Assembly: GCA_030145845.1 (NCBI GenBank)
Contig: JAIXHJ010000004.1
Span: 248,001 to 312,000 of the forward strand
Length of the DNA: 64,000 bases
Direction: 5' to 3'
DNA from: Pseudomonadota bacterium
GTDB lineage: Bacteria > Pseudomonadota > Gammaproteobacteria > Pseudomonadales > Oceanobacteraceae
Shown here: piece by piece, positions 9,571 to 19,099 of the stretch
Layout of the letters: each line of letters opens with the position of its first letter
Numbering within the stretch: the stretch's first letter is position 1
Position numbers and translations under genes: made by a program
Notes under the pieces: model-generated
The model's database searches: none
Seen by the model: only the letters and a program-made list of their open reading frames with translations
Told to the model about the DNA's origin: nothing

Positions 9571-11157
9571 ATGTTATCCGTCCGCCAGCTGTACATCGCT
9601 GTTTCAACCGGCTATGTCATCCTGCTGTTTCTCGGCATGATACTGGTGCGTGGTCTTTGGTTTTATCCGAAGGAATACGATCAGGCACTGCAACTGCAGC
9701 AGAGTGAAGTCAGCGGACTACTGTCAGCCATGGAACTGAGGCGCGAACAACTGGTGGCCACCACCCATGACTATGCTTCCTGGGATGATACCTTCCGTTT
9801 TACCCATGACCGCAATCAGGAATATCTGGACAGCAACTTCCTTGACTCCACCTTTGAGTCACTGTCCCTGGCCGGAACCATCATCACCAACACAGAACGC
9901 CGGATTCTGTACAGCGCTGTCTACTCAGAAGAAGATGGCGTGCAGGAAAATCCGGCGGCGCTGACAGCATGGCTTACCCGCACCGCCGCGCCGGAGTTTT
10001 TCTCCGGCCGGGTGTTCAGTGAAATTCAGCTGCTTGACGGCTCTCCTTACCTGATCGCCTCCAGCCCGGTATCACCATCCGGCGCCAGCGATCCGATCAG
10101 TGGCTGGCTGATCTTCATGCAGAAAATCGATGCCGACTATATTTCCGTGCTGGCGCAGGTTTCCCGCCTCAATCTGGCCATGATTGCCCCCCCCTACAGC
10201 GAAGACCTGCCGGACATCATCACTCCGGTTACTCAGCTGAACGCAGTACGCAGCGGTTGCTTTTATGACGATGCCGGCCAGCGCTCACTGTGCCTGAACA
10301 TCCGTCACGCCAACGGCGCAGGACCAGCCATGCTCAACAGTTCACTGATCCCGGCCTTTATTCTGCTGTGCCTGATTCCTTCTGCGCTGTTTATGCTGGT
10401 GCTGAAACTGGTGATCGATCCGCTGCGTAAAGCCACCGTACTGCTGGAGCGCAATAACTCCGACGGCCGCCTGCGTCCTGTTCTGCACAGCACCTCCATC
10501 CGTATCACCGAGCTGCAGAAACTGCGCGATGCCTACAATGAGCTGGTCTATACCGCACGTCAGCAACAGGCACGACTGGAACAGCTGTCCAATACCGACC
10601 GCCTGACCGGCCTGCCGAACCGCCGCGCTTTCGATGAACTGCTGGAAAAAACCTGGCGCCGGCTGCTGCGCCATCAGCAGGCTGCCGCCCTGGTTCTGGT
10701 CGATATTGATTATTTCAAACGCTACAACGATCACTACGGCCACCAGGCAGGCGACAGCGCCCTGCGCCAGGTAGCTCAGGCACTGAAAAGCTGCGCCAAG
10801 CGCACCGATGAACTGGCGTCACGTTTCGGTGGCGAGGAATTCGCCCTCATCCTTCAGGTTGAGGATGCCAGCGATCTGGACAGCCTGCGCAAACGCGTCA
10901 GCGAGAGTGTCCGCGCGCTGGACATTCACCACGACCATTCGCCGATCAGTAAACAGCTGACCATCAGTTTTGGTATTGCCTGGATCCGCGATTCCGGCCA
11001 CTGGCTGGAAAAAATGGGCAAGGAGGAATGGCTGCGCGCCGCGGACTCCGCTCTGTATGAGGCCAAAGCGTCGGGGAGAAACTGCAATATGCTGCAGGTG
11101 ATCTCCCCGGATATGCCGTTTACAGAGTCACCTGTATTGACTCAATCACCCGATTAG
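9571..11157 (+). CDS. Membrane diguanylate cyclase with periplasmic CHASE4-like sensor
   Basis: 528 residues. A membrane segment at about 8-28 and another at about 262-283 enclose a periplasmic domain of CHASE4 type ([10 protein letters not shown] near residue 67 is typical). After a HAMP-like linker comes a GGDEF domain with the active motif GGEEF at residues 420-424, so it should make cyclic-di-GMP. The usual RxxD inhibitory site is RTDE (411-414), lacking the aspartate at the expected place, so product inhibition may be weak. An AGAGGA site precedes the ATG. Its last 38 bases overlap the convergent purT. Confidence 0.92.
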   Translation: MLSVRQLYIAVSTGYVILLFLGMILVRGLWFYPKEYDQALQLQQSEVSGLLSAMELRREQLVATTHDYASWDDTFRFTHDRNQEYLDSNFLDSTFESLSLAGTIITNTERRILYSAVYSEEDGVQENPAALTAWLTRTAAPEFFSGRVFSEIQLLDGSPYLIASSPVSPSGASDPISGWLIFMQKIDADYISVLAQVSRLNLAMIAPPYSEDLPDIITPVTQLNAVRSGCFYDDAGQRSLCLNIRHANGAGPAMLNSSLIPAFILLCLIPSALFMLVLKLVIDPLRKATVLLERNNSDGRLRPVLHSTSIRITELQKLRDAYNELVYTARQQQARLEQLSNTDRLTGLPNRRAFDELLEKTWRRLLRHQQAAALVLVDIDYFKRYNDHYGHQAGDSALRQVAQALKSCAKRTDELASRFGGEEFALILQVEDASDLDSLRKRVSESVRALDIHHDHSPISKQLTISFGIAWIRDSGHWLEKMGKEEWLRAADSALYEAKASGRNCNMLQVISPDMPFTESPVLTQSPD

Positions 11158-12316
11158 CCTTGTCGCGGGCGGTACGGATACTGGTGTCCCGCGCCAGCGC
11201 CACGCCGAGACGGCGCTTACCGGACACTTCCGGCTTACCGAACAGACGCAGCTGGGTATTGTCTTCTGCCAGCGCTTTATCCAGCCCGCTGAACTGCATC
11301 TGCGACGACTCACCACTGACCAGCAGTACGGCGGAAGCCGATGGGCCATGCTGCACGATATTCGGCACCGGCAACCCCAGAATCGCCCGGGCGTGCAGGG
11401 CAAACTCCGACAGATCCTGAGAAATCAATGTCACCAGACCGGTATCATGCGGGCGCGGTGAGACTTCACTGAAAATCACCTCATCGCCCTTAACGAACAA
11501 CTCGACGCCGAACAGCCCCAGACCACCAAGTTCTGAAGTGACCGCCTCGGCAATTTCCTGCGCCCGCGCCAGAGCCATATCGCTCATGGCCTGTGGCTGC
11601 CAGGACTCCTGATAATCACCGTCCTGCTGGCGGTGACCGATCGGAGCACAGAAACTGGTCACGGTGGCGCCGCTCAGGTCTTTGTGACGGATGGTGAGCA
11701 GCGTGATTTCAAAATCGAAATCCACAAAACCTTCGACGATGACTTTACCCTTGCCGGCACGGCCACCTTCCTGCGCATAAGCCCAGGCAGCGGCCAGCTC
11801 ATCGCGGCTGCGGACAAAGCTCTGCCCCTTACCGGATGAACTCATGATCGGTTTCACCAGACACGGCAGACCAATGGTTTCTGCGGCCGCGTAAAATGCG
11901 TCTTCATCCGCTGCAAACTGATAGGTGGACGTCGGCAGCTGCAGGGTTTCGGCCGCCAGACGACGGATGCCTTCGCGGTTCATGGTCAGCTGCGTGGCGC
12001 GGGCGGTAGGAATGATGTTCACACCTTCCTGCTCCAGCTGCGCCAGCGTATCCGTGGCAATGGCTTCAATTTCCGGCACCACCAGCGCCGGTTTTTCTTC
12101 CTCGATCACCCGCCGCAGCGCCGCTCCGTCCAGCATACTGATCACGTGACTGCGGTCCGCCACCTGCATTGCCGGGGCATTGGCATAACGGTCAACGGCA
12201 ATCACTTCGCAACCGAGACGCTGCAGTTCAATCACGACTTCCTTACCCAGCTCGCCGGAGCCACACAGCAGGACACGGGTTGCGGTCGGAGAAAAGGGAG
12301 TTCCCAGTGTTGTCAT
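11120..12316 (-). CDS. purT: Formate-dependent phosphoribosylglycinamide formyltransferase 2
   Basis: ATP-grasp enzyme that formylates GAR from formate and ATP in purine synthesis, bypassing the folate-dependent PurN. 398 residues, full length. The N-terminal PreATP-grasp has [12 protein letters not shown]; the ATP-grasp core shows [16 protein letters not shown] near residue 155 and [12 protein letters not shown] near 287, both diagnostic of PurT/PurK. The 3' end overlaps that of the diguanylate cyclase by 38 bases. Confidence 0.97.
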   Translation of the reverse strand: MTTLGTPFSPTATRVLLCGSGELGKEVVIELQRLGCEVIAVDRYANAPAMQVADRSHVISMLDGAALRRVIEEEKPALVVPEIEAIATDTLAQLEQEGVNIIPTARATQLTMNREGIRRLAAETLQLPTSTYQFAADEDAFYAAAETIGLPCLVKPIMSSSGKGQSFVRSRDELAAAWAYAQEGGRAGKGKVIVEGFVDFDFEITLLTIRHKDLSGATVTSFCAPIGHRQQDGDYQESWQPQAMSDMALARAQEIAEAVTSELGGLGLFGVELFVKGDEVIFSEVSPRPHDTGLVTLISQDLSEFALHARAILGLPVPNIVQHGPSASAVLLVSGESSQMQFSGLDKALAEDNTQLRLFGKPEVSGKRRLGVALARDTSIRTARDKANRVIESIQVTL

Positions 12317-12381
12317 ATAAAATCCACTATCAGAATCATCAAAGCCTGCCTGCCCACAGCAGAATCAGGCGGTTAGTTATT

Positions 12382-12573
12382 TCAGCCGATCTGAATAAAG
12401 TTGCCGCTGTTCTGCTCGCGTTCAGCAACCCGGCGCAGCACCGCCCGCTTCTCCTCTTCGGAGTAACTTCCCCAGCGGCTGATTTCTTCGCCGCTGCGGT
12501 AACAGCCGCTGCAGATGTCATTTTCATCCAGCGCACAGACAGAAACACAGGGGGAACGGACGGCCTGACTCAC
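12382..12573 (-). CDS. DUF1289 small cysteine protein
   Basis: 63-residue protein with the DUF1289 pattern [20 protein letters not shown] (four cysteines likely binding a metal) followed by [17 protein letters not shown] start overlaps the stop of the preceding carbonic anhydrase gene by 4 bases (GTGA), implying translational coupling. Function unknown. Confidence 0.9.
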   Translation of the reverse strand: MSQAVRSPCVSVCALDENDICSGCYRSGEEISRWGSYSEEEKRAVLRRVAEREQNSGNFIQIG

Positions 12574-13097
12574 AGTTCAATTTCCTCAGCTTGTTCACGG
12601 TAACGGCGGGCATTGTGTACATAATGAGCAGCGCTGGCCTCCAGCATTGTCTGCTGCTGCTCACTGAGCTGGCGTTTGATCACCGCCGGCGAGCCCACGA
12701 CCAGCGAACCATCAGGAATTTCCATGCCCTCGGGTACCAGCGCATTGGCGCCGATAATACAGTGGCGACCGATTCTGGCACCATTGAGCACCACGGCATT
12801 AATACCAATCAGCGAATAATCACCGACCGTACAGCCGTGCAGCATCGCCTGATGTCCGACGGTCACCCCTTTGCCCAGTGTCAAAGGCATGCCGCTGTCC
12901 GTATGCAGCACTGCATTATCCTGAACATTACTGGCCTCACCGACAGTAATAAGATCGTTATCACCGCGGATCACCACCCCGAACCAGACACTGCTGTTGT
13001 CCTGCAGATCCACACTGCCGATAATCCGGGCACCATCGGCGACAAACACATTGTCGCCTTTCTGCGGGCGCCGTTCGCCCAGGCGGTAAAACGTCAC
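12570..13097 (-). CDS. Gamma-class carbonic anhydrase family protein
   Basis: 175-residue left-handed beta-helix protein of the YrdA/gamma-CA type. Hexapeptide repeats run through most of the chain, and the metal histidines are in [15 protein letters not shown] and MLHGCTVGD. Some family members are carbonic anhydrases and others acyltransferase-like with no shown activity. I choose the GTG at 13097, 8 bases after AGGAG; a GTG at 13106 would sit directly on that motif. It follows the NudL gene by 14 bases and precedes DUF1289 in one operon. Confidence 0.92.
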   Translation of the reverse strand: MTFYRLGERRPQKGDNVFVADGARIIGSVDLQDNSSVWFGVVIRGDNDLITVGEASNVQDNAVLHTDSGMPLTLGKGVTVGHQAMLHGCTVGDYSLIGINAVVLNGARIGRHCIIGANALVPEGMEIPDGSLVVGSPAVIKRQLSEQQQTMLEASAAHYVHNARRYREQAEEIEL

Positions 13098-13111
13098 AGT
13101 CTGCACTCCTG

Positions 13112-13684
13112 TCAGGTCCGGAAAGCGATATCCGCATCCCAGAAATTGTTCATCATTTCCGCGATCATCATTGCCGTCAGCCCCCAGATATGGAACTCAC
13201 CAAAGTCGTAACTCGGTATACGGACTTTCCCGCGCTCAAAATAGCCCGACGGCGGTGCCCGGAAATGGCTCAGCGGCACGGAAAATACGGCGTCCAGCTC
13301 AGATGGGTTCGCGACATATTCCAGCCCCGGCGGAATCAGCGCCAGCACCGGTGTCACCAGATACCCAAAGCGTGACACCACCTGATCCATCTCACCGACG
13401 ATACAGACACTGTCACGCGGCAGCGCCACCTCCTCTTCCGCTTCACGCAGCGCCGTGACCACAATCGAATCATCTTCCGGGTCACGCTTGCCACCGGGAA
13501 ATGCCACTTCGCCCTGATGCGAAGACAGATTGGCTGAGCGCCGGGTCAGCAGCAGATGCGGGGATTCTTCGTCGGTCAGGGCCACCAGAACGCCGGCCTC
13601 AGCCAGATCCGGCTGGTGCACCTGACGCGGGTTGTGAAGCTCAAGCCGCTGGCGGAGATATGTGTATAAAGGAGAGGATGTCAT
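13112..13684 (-). CDS. NUDIX hydrolase, CoA pyrophosphatase type (NudL-like)
   Basis: 190 residues, near the 192 of E. coli NudL. The NUDIX box GGKRDPEDD...[10 protein letters not shown] is intact, and the upstream [12 protein letters not shown] segment is the NuCoA motif typical of coenzyme A diphosphatases, which split CoA to 3',5'-ADP and phosphopantetheine. I use the ATG at 13684 ([11 protein letters not shown]); the longer frame begins with an unlikely GTG and no ribosome site. First gene of a NudL-gammaCA-DUF1289 operon. Confidence 0.9.
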   Translation of the reverse strand: MTSSPLYTYLRQRLELHNPRQVHQPDLAEAGVLVALTDEESPHLLLTRRSANLSSHQGEVAFPGGKRDPEDDSIVVTALREAEEEVALPRDSVCIVGEMDQVVSRFGYLVTPVLALIPPGLEYVANPSELDAVFSVPLSHFRAPPSGYFERGKVRIPSYDFGEFHIWGLTAMMIAEMMNNFWDADIAFRT

Positions 13685-14018
13685 ACCGGCATTGTACTGC
13701 CGCAGCGCACACCGGGCCAGCGCCTTACTGCCCGTGGTCATGAGCCCCGGCCATTTAGATTTTTTTGTTATAAAACTGATTTCCGACCGGCCTTCTGCCG
13801 CAAACACTCCCAGAGACGGACTAAAGAGGTTTACTTAACAGATTGTTTTTAAACCCATTTTACGTTTTACATACTCAAACAACGATTTAAATATCCTTTA
13901 ATTTCAGTCATTTATGAAACCTGACATTGCTGACCGTCAGTATTCTGTCGGCTCCGCGCTGCCGGTAGACTAATTCCCGTATTTTGCAAATTCAGACAAC
14001 GCATCCGGGGGAATACTG
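13685..14018. other. Divergent AT-rich intergenic region
   Basis: 334 bases between the NudL-like gene and the DUF3135 gene with no coding sequence. The stretch 13825-13915 is clearly AT-rich (runs such as CGATTTAAATATCC) and presumably carries promoters for both sides. I see no convincing operator or RNA. Confidence 0.4.
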
Positions 14019-14339
14019 ATGGAACTGCCACCTTATGAAGAACTGAAGTACCTGGCTGACGAACATCCGGAAAAACTTGAATCCCTGCGCCGGCGACTGG
14101 TTGAGGAAACCATCGGCAGCGCCCCGGAAGAACTGCGCCAACGCCTGCGAGGCCTGCAGTTCCGCATTGATGCCGAACGCCGCCGGGCCAGTAATCCGCT
14201 GTCTGCCTGTCTGCGCCTGTCTGCCATGATGAACGATTCCCTGCATGCCATGCTGGATGCCCTGACCGGAGAGCCTGCGGTGCGCCCGCAACCGGTATCG
14301 GCAACGATTATTCCATTCCCCTTACTGACCGGATCCTGA
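14019..14339 (+). CDS. DUF3135 family protein
   Basis: 106-residue cytosolic protein matching the gammaproteobacterial DUF3135 pattern: PYEELKYLADEHPEKLE near the start, then RQRLRGLQFRIDAERRRA and NPLSACLRLSAMMNDSL. It is helical and probably small-globular; no function is known. GGGGGAATACTG precedes the ATG. Confidence 0.85.
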   Translation: MELPPYEELKYLADEHPEKLESLRRRLVEETIGSAPEELRQRLRGLQFRIDAERRRASNPLSACLRLSAMMNDSLHAMLDALTGEPAVRPQPVSATIIPFPLLTGS

Positions 14340-14381
14340 CTCCGTTATACTCCGGGCACAGAGAACTGCGGATCCGTGCCC

Positions 14382-14930
14382 ATGAAATACTGCAGCCATT
14401 GCGCCGGGGAACTCGTGTACGAAATCCCCGCCGGTGACAACCGCCACCGCTTCGTATGCCCGTCCTGCAACAGTATCTTTTACCAGAACCCGCGCATCGT
14501 GGCCGGCACTCTGGCCCTGTGGCAGAACCAGGTTCTGCTCTGCCGGCGCGCCATTGAACCGCGCCGCGGCTACTGGACGCTGCCGGGCGGCTTTATGGAA
14601 AACGGGGAAAGTACGGAACAGGCTGCGCTGCGGGAAACCCGCGAAGAAGCACTGGCTGAGGTAACGCTGCGTTCACTGCTGAGCATGATTACCGTGCCCC
14701 ACATCGATCAGGTGCATATCTTTTTTGTTGCCGATCTGGAGCAGCCGGAATTCGGGGCCGGGGAAGAAAGTCTGGAGGTGGCCCTGTTTGCTGAAGCCGA
14801 TATTCCCTGGGATGAACTGGCCTTCCCCACCGTCAGCCAGACCCTGAAACGCTGGTTTGCCCGGCCCGACAGCAGCCAGCCGGCGCATGTCTTCGACATC
14901 ACCATGCCACTGGACAAAACCGGCGTCTGA
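14382..14930 (+). CDS. NUDIX hydrolase with N-terminal zinc ribbon
   Basis: 182 residues. The N-terminus has a zinc ribbon, CSHCAGEL...FVCPSCN (residues 3-6 and about 27-30), followed by a NUDIX domain with box GGFMENGESTEQAALRETREEA. This layout resembles NudC-like/ADP-ribose-type NUDIX proteins of gammaproteobacteria, but the substrate cannot be read from the sequence. A GTG two codons upstream is in frame; ATG 14382 is the more likely start. Confidence 0.88.
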   Translation: MKYCSHCAGELVYEIPAGDNRHRFVCPSCNSIFYQNPRIVAGTLALWQNQVLLCRRAIEPRRGYWTLPGGFMENGESTEQAALRETREEALAEVTLRSLLSMITVPHIDQVHIFFVADLEQPEFGAGEESLEVALFAEADIPWDELAFPTVSQTLKRWFARPDSSQPAHVFDITMPLDKTGV

Positions 14931-14938
14931 ACCGGCGG

Positions 14939-15250
14939 CTACAGATCCGCCAGCTGCCAGACGTCGTAAGCCGGCTCTTCATACGGATGAGCCTTTTTCA
15001 GCGCCGCGACGGCCGCGCGGATCAGATCGTCCTCACACACCAGCTCAACCCGGTATTCCGTTACCCTCTCGATTTCGCCCTGACGGCCGATAAAAGGATC
15101 TGAGCCTGCCAGCGGGCGGAACTGACCGCTTCCCTCCACCTGCCAGCAGCAGTCGGCGTAATCCCCGATCTGACCGGCCCCGGCAGCAAACACAGCCTGC
15201 TTGACGGGTTCAAGGTGATCAGCCGGGACATAGAACACGAGCTTGTACAT
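14939..15250 (-). CDS. NIF3/YqfO C-terminal-like protein (CutA-like fold)
   Basis: 103 residues resembling the PII/CutA-like inserted domain of YqfO/NIF3 proteins, here free-standing. Markers are YKLVFYVPADHLEPVKQAVFAAGAGQIGDY at the N-terminus (positions 2-31), a QFRPL segment, and HPYEEPAYDVW near the C-terminus. Function is unknown; related domains trimerise and can bind metals. It converges with the NUDIX gene. Confidence 0.85.
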   Translation of the reverse strand: MYKLVFYVPADHLEPVKQAVFAAGAGQIGDYADCCWQVEGSGQFRPLAGSDPFIGRQGEIERVTEYRVELVCEDDLIRAAVAALKKAHPYEEPAYDVWQLADL

Positions 15251-15343
15251 AAAAATAAGTATCTCAACAGGTTAGCGACTTGTGGCGTTTGGTCTAGGCT
15301 TAAATTTATGGTGCTTCAGCAGTAGGGATAATAAGGGTACTTC

Positions 15344-16954
15344 ATGAAGGTGAACAGCCTGTCAGTTCAGCACAAAGTTTACTTGGCACTCGGCAGCATT
15401 TTTCTGCTGGTTCTGATTATTGTGATCAGCGTGGCCGTTTCTGCCGAAAAGAAAATGAGCGCCGATATGGCACACAGCCAGTTACGGGATAAGGCATCCG
15501 GGTATCTCGATACCATGAACATGCTGATGATCTCCGGCGCCATCAGTAACCGCGAAATGGTGCGCACCAAGCTGCTGTCGGACAACAATATCGTTGAAGC
15601 CCGGATGATGCGCTCCGGTAAAATCGATGCCCTGTATGGCAAAGGCCTGGAGCACGAATACGCGCAGGACGAACTGGACCGCCGCGCCCTCGCCGGGGAA
15701 GAAATCCTTATCACCAACGACGGACCGGATGGTCATATCATGACCTATCTGACCCCCGTGTACGCCCACGAAAACTACCGCGGCACCAATTGCCTGCTCT
15801 GCCATCAGGCCCAGGAAGGCGACATTCTCGGCGCCATCCGCATCAGTTATTCACTGGATGAGCTGGATGGTCATATTTTCAACAACATGCTGCGCATGGG
15901 CATCATTCAGGCATCACTGTTTGTGGTGGCCCTGGTGGTCCTGTCACTGCTGCTGCGCCGGGTTATTATTTCTCCGGTACGGCGCATGCACCACACGCTG
16001 GAAACCATGGAGCAGGAATCCGACCTCACCCAGCTAGTGCGTATCGACAGCAATGACGAGATCGGCCGTACCGGTAAGGCACTGAACAAAATGATTGAGC
16101 GCTTTGCCGACTCACTCAAGCACGTGGTCGATTCTTCCGAAGAGCTGGAAAAAGCCGCGCGCAATATTGACTCCTCATCGCGCCGCTCGCTGCAGGCTGC
16201 ACAGGCACAGAAGTCAGAAACCAGGAATATCCAGAACGCCATTGAAGACCTGCACGAGAGTATTCAGCTGGTTATGAACAATGCTGAACAGAGCAGCGAA
16301 GCCTCGGAAGAAGCCAAAGTGGTGGCACACAACGGTGTCAGTAAAACCGATCAGGCGTCGGCCAGCATCCGTACCATGAACGATGCCATCCAGTCCACCG
16401 CCCAGGTGATTCAGTCGCTGGATGAACGCAGCAACAACGTCGGCAGCGTACTGGAAGTGATCAAAGGCATTGCCGAACAGACTAACCTGCTGGCGCTTAA
16501 CGCGGCCATTGAAGCCGCCCGCGCCGGTGAATCCGGGCGTGGTTTTGCCGTGGTTGCCGATGAAGTGCGCACCCTGTCCCAGCGGACGCATGAGTCGACG
16601 CAGGAAATTGAAAAGATGATTGAGCAGCTGCAGGCGGAAGCGCGTCATGCCGTGGAGTCCATGGAGCACGCACAGAATGTTGCCGGCGAAGGCATGGACC
16701 GGGTCACCGAAGCCGCTGAAGCCCTGCACCGCATGACGGAACACGTTGACCGCATGAGTGAGATGAACGAAGAAACCCTCAAGCGCATGCAGATGCAGGT
16801 GGAAGTCGGCCGCAACGTTTCTCAGGGCGTCGACAGCATCAGTGAGCATTCCTACAACACGTCACAAAGTGCTGAGGAAACCACCAACATCTCAGACAAG
16901 CTGGTCAACCTGGCCAACCATCTGAATACCCTGGTGCGTAAATTTAAGGTCTGA
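15344..16954 (+). CDS. Methyl-accepting chemotaxis protein with c-type heme motif in sensor domain
   Basis: 536-residue transmembrane chemoreceptor. TM1 is at about 14-33 and TM2 at about 186-207. The periplasmic sensor (about 34-185) contains CLLCH at residues 150-154, a CxxCH heme c attachment site, in a region resembling DUF3365/Tll0287-like sensors. A HAMP domain follows (about 208-260), then the MA signalling domain with the conserved tip [19 protein letters not shown]. It probably reports redox state, oxygen or nitric oxide to CheA. It is monocistronic, with the hairpin-rich element immediately downstream. Confidence 0.93.
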   Translation: MKVNSLSVQHKVYLALGSIFLLVLIIVISVAVSAEKKMSADMAHSQLRDKASGYLDTMNMLMISGAISNREMVRTKLLSDNNIVEARMMRSGKIDALYGKGLEHEYAQDELDRRALAGEEILITNDGPDGHIMTYLTPVYAHENYRGTNCLLCHQAQEGDILGAIRISYSLDELDGHIFNNMLRMGIIQASLFVVALVVLSLLLRRVIISPVRRMHHTLETMEQESDLTQLVRIDSNDEIGRTGKALNKMIERFADSLKHVVDSSEELEKAARNIDSSSRRSLQAAQAQKSETRNIQNAIEDLHESIQLVMNNAEQSSEASEEAKVVAHNGVSKTDQASASIRTMNDAIQSTAQVIQSLDERSNNVGSVLEVIKGIAEQTNLLALNAAIEAARAGESGRGFAVVADEVRTLSQRTHESTQEIEKMIEQLQAEARHAVESMEHAQNVAGEGMDRVTEAAEALHRMTEHVDRMSEMNEETLKRMQMQVEVGRNVSQGVDSISEHSYNTSQSAEETTNISDKLVNLANHLNTLVRKFKV

Positions 16955-16962
16955 CCTCAGTC

Positions 16963-17539
16963 AGGCATAAAAAAGCAGCCATCCGGCCATTGCTGCCCCA
17001 CAAATGTTTATTGAAACGTTTGTGAGAAATCCCAGTCCCCTTGTCCTCATAGAGGGGACTTACCCCTCTCGCCGGACGAGCGCAATCCTGACCGCCATGG
17101 ATGGCGGAAATGCCTGTTTTGCAGGAGCAAAAACAGGCCCGCTTCGCGCTGTCTGGCTCGTTTATCCGATTCACAACCAGATTAAATGTCATGTCGTTGA
17201 TCAGCATTCAGCGGCAAAGCGGTATTGAAAAGCGGCATCAAGACTGCCACTCCTTCGCCTCTGGGAGCGCCGGAATGAATGATGATTTTTCCGGCCCGCC
17301 GGGCATGGATGCCCGTCGAGCGCGCAGCGACAGGGATGTCGCAGGGGCGCGTGGCCAGGAAAAATCGAGAGAATGAGGGTCACGCTCCAGAAAGCGAAAA
17401 GCTGGGGTCCGCCCGCCGGCAAGGGGATAAGTTCCCCTGCGAGGCATTGGGCGTTGCGGATGTGAACGCCGTCTACAGAAAACAGATTTCGTTAAAGCTG
17501 TGGGACTATAGTGAGCCATCCAGCTGCTTTTTTATGCCT
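16963..17539. repeat. 577-base non-coding hairpin-rich element with inverted ends
   Basis: The region between the chemoreceptor and the YkgJ gene has no plausible CDS but much structure. Its ends are a 17-base inverted repeat, AGGCATAAAAAAGCAGC at 16963-16979 and its complement at 17523-17539. Each end can form an outward-facing stem plus T-run terminator. Inside are hairpins with GGAT-type loops: CCGCCATGGATGGCGG (17092-17107), GGGCATGGATGCCC (17301-17314) and GCGACAGGGATGTCGC (17327-17342), plus a longer stem at 17112-17138 (GCCTGTTTTGC with GCAAAAACAGGC). It resembles intergenic mosaic repeats or a MITE relic; no target duplication is evident. The right end includes the last codons of the YkgJ gene. 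Confidence 0.6.
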
Positions 17540-17804
17540 TATCCGTGGTGATCACCCGGGTCGCCTCTTCCAGCTGCTGCAGCGTTGCCAACGCCTCGTC
17601 CCGGCTGCCGCCACAGACGTCGTCTTCTGCCTGAAACTGAGCGCAGACCGCCGGGCGGCGGGCATCACCAAACAGCCGGCACAGATTATTCTCATCCAGC
17701 TGAATACAGCGCACACCGGCCGGCTTGCCCTGCGGCATACCCGGTATCGGTGAGGTGATTGAAGGAGCAATACAGCAGGCGCCACAGCCGAGACGGCATT
17801 CCAT
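17532..17804 (-). CDS. YkgJ-family cysteine cluster protein
   Basis: 90 residues starting MECRLGCGACC, with further cysteines at RCIQL, LCRLF, VCAQF and VCGGS, the CxxCxxCC-type cluster of the YkgJ family (PF03692), thought to bind zinc or an Fe-S cluster. Function unknown. An in-frame GTG three codons upstream exists; the family usually begins at MECR. It lies 21 bases after the secreted protein gene at 17826 on the same strand. Its final codons fall in the right inverted repeat of the adjoining element. Confidence 0.88.
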   Translation of the reverse strand: MECRLGCGACCIAPSITSPIPGMPQGKPAGVRCIQLDENNLCRLFGDARRPAVCAQFQAEDDVCGGSRDEALATLQQLEEATRVITTDKA

Positions 17805-17825
17805 CAGCGGCACCTGTGCAGGGAT

Positions 17826-18239
17826 TCAGTAACGGTAACGGGTGGCATCCTGACGCTTTTTCTCTTTCAGCAGTTTGACCATCATCAGATTGTACCGCGT
17901 GCAGTAGCGTCTGACTGCAAACAGCTTCTCCGGTTTGTCTTCGATGTTGTCGTAGGTCTGCCAGCGGTAATTCAGTTCCCGCACGGAATAGTCACTGTGC
18001 ACTGTCGCCAGCTGCTCCGCATTCAGACCAGGAATTTCCACCTTATCCCCCAGATGAACAGCCACGAATTCATAGTTACCCTGACGGAACGATTCACGTG
18101 CATCTTCCACCGGGTAATCCAGATCACCGGGACGGATCAGACTCATCTCTGCACTGCTGTACAAGGGGCTGAGCAGTAATATCAGGCCTGCCAGACGGAA
18201 CAGGGCTGCACTCCGCCTGAACACCGACAAATTTTTCAC
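17826..18239 (-). CDS. Secreted protein of unknown function
   Basis: 137 residues starting with GTG 6 bases after an AGGAG site. The first 30 residues form a clear Sec signal peptide (basic RR, hydrophobic LAGLILLLSPL, then SSA cleavage site). The mature part is charged, with RPGDLDYPVEDARESFRQGNYEFVAVHL and a basic C-terminus (KLLKEKKRQDATRYRY). I do not recognise the family. It is followed by ykgJ and is divergent from the beta-barrel-like gene at 18376. Confidence 0.75.
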   Translation of the reverse strand: MKNLSVFRRSAALFRLAGLILLLSPLYSSAEMSLIRPGDLDYPVEDARESFRQGNYEFVAVHLGDKVEIPGLNAEQLATVHSDYSVRELNYRWQTYDNIEDKPEKLFAVRRYCTRYNLMMVKLLKEKKRQDATRYRY

Positions 18240-18375
18240 ACACGTCTCCTGCTTCGGGCAATAAAACAGACAGTATAGTTCACGCCGGCCAGCAGCCCCT
18301 GCGTCGCGCTCCGGCTTGCCTTGCCGCAGGGGCTGGGATAGCCTTGCGCCAGCCGTTATTCCACAGGATCTGATT

Positions 18376-18936
18376 ATGCTGAAAGGGCTGCGTTCCCTGC
18401 TTCTGCCCGCCATGACCCTGATGCTGTTCACAACCGCATCCGGCCATGCCGAACCCACCAATTTCCGCGTTGGTGGCGGACAATTCACGGCCCATATCGG
18501 CAGTGCCAGCACCCCGGACTGGTTGCCGGACAGTGGTGATGCCGGGATCAGTCTGTTTGCCGAATTCCCGCAAAGCGAAAACGCGGCCTCGCGCTTCCTG
18601 CTGTACCGCGTCAATGGCGAAGACGGCGCCCGCCTGCAGGGTGGCGAAACCCAGCTGATGTTCGGCTGGGGGCTGTCCGGCCCGGGTCCACGCGCCTACA
18701 CAGGTCCTGCCTGGCACTATGAAAAAATGCAGGTTGCCCGGGACAGCGGTGACCGCTACCGCGTGTTCAATGGCTGGGGCTGGCAGTTCGGTCTGGGCTT
18801 TCAGTTCCGGGCACTGACCTTCGACATTGCCGCCACCTGGCGTAACCCGGATGATTACAATCACGAACTGAACCGCGCAGGCATCCGGGACGGCGACGTC
18901 TGGGTCCGCAACCTGCTGCTGAGTTACCGTTTCTGA
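18376..18936 (+). CDS. Probable outer membrane beta-barrel protein of unknown function
   Basis: 186 residues with a signal peptide (MLKGLRSLLLPAMTLMLF, cleavage near SGHA/EP). The mature chain alternates polar and aromatic residues (FGWGLSG, FNGWGWQFGLGFQFRALTFDIAATW) and ends in aromatic YRF, as outer membrane barrels do. Size suggests an eight-stranded barrel. ATG 18376 is preceded by AGGA. It seems to head a short operon with a 50-residue ORF and a pseudouridine synthase. Confidence 0.7.
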   Translation: MLKGLRSLLLPAMTLMLFTTASGHAEPTNFRVGGGQFTAHIGSASTPDWLPDSGDAGISLFAEFPQSENAASRFLLYRVNGEDGARLQGGETQLMFGWGLSGPGPRAYTGPAWHYEKMQVARDSGDRYRVFNGWGWQFGLGFQFRALTFDIAATWRNPDDYNHELNRAGIRDGDVWVRNLLLSYRF

Positions 18937-18946
18937 GGAGCCGAAG

Positions 18947-19099
18947 ATGACCACCCCGGTAGCCGTACGTTATATGTCACGCGCTGAAATTGAACGACTG
19001 ATGTACAGTCTGAATGCCTCCGCCGGCAACGACGAGGCACAACTGTTTGAAGCACTGGTGCGCCGCCTGCTCGAACTGATGGAGCAGGAACTGCGCTGA
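18947..19099 (+). CDS. Small 50-residue protein
   Basis: ATG at 18947 follows GAGGAG, and the frame ends directly before the GTG of the pseudouridine synthase at 19100, so translation looks coupled. The product starts MTTPVAVRYMSRAEIERL and is acidic and helical (LFEALVRRLLELMEQELR). I do not recognise it. The good ribosome site and tight packing argue that it is real. Confidence 0.65.
   Translation: MTTPVAVRYMSRAEIERLMYSLNASAGNDEAQLFEALVRRLLELMEQELR

Noticed and set aside
16955-17531. Several short frames in the hairpin-rich element
   Set aside because: They cross multiple hairpins, have no ribosome sites and resemble no family; the structure explains the region better.
16963-17539. Insertion sequence with a transposase
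   Set aside because: Inverted ends exist, but there is no transposase frame and no flanking target duplication.
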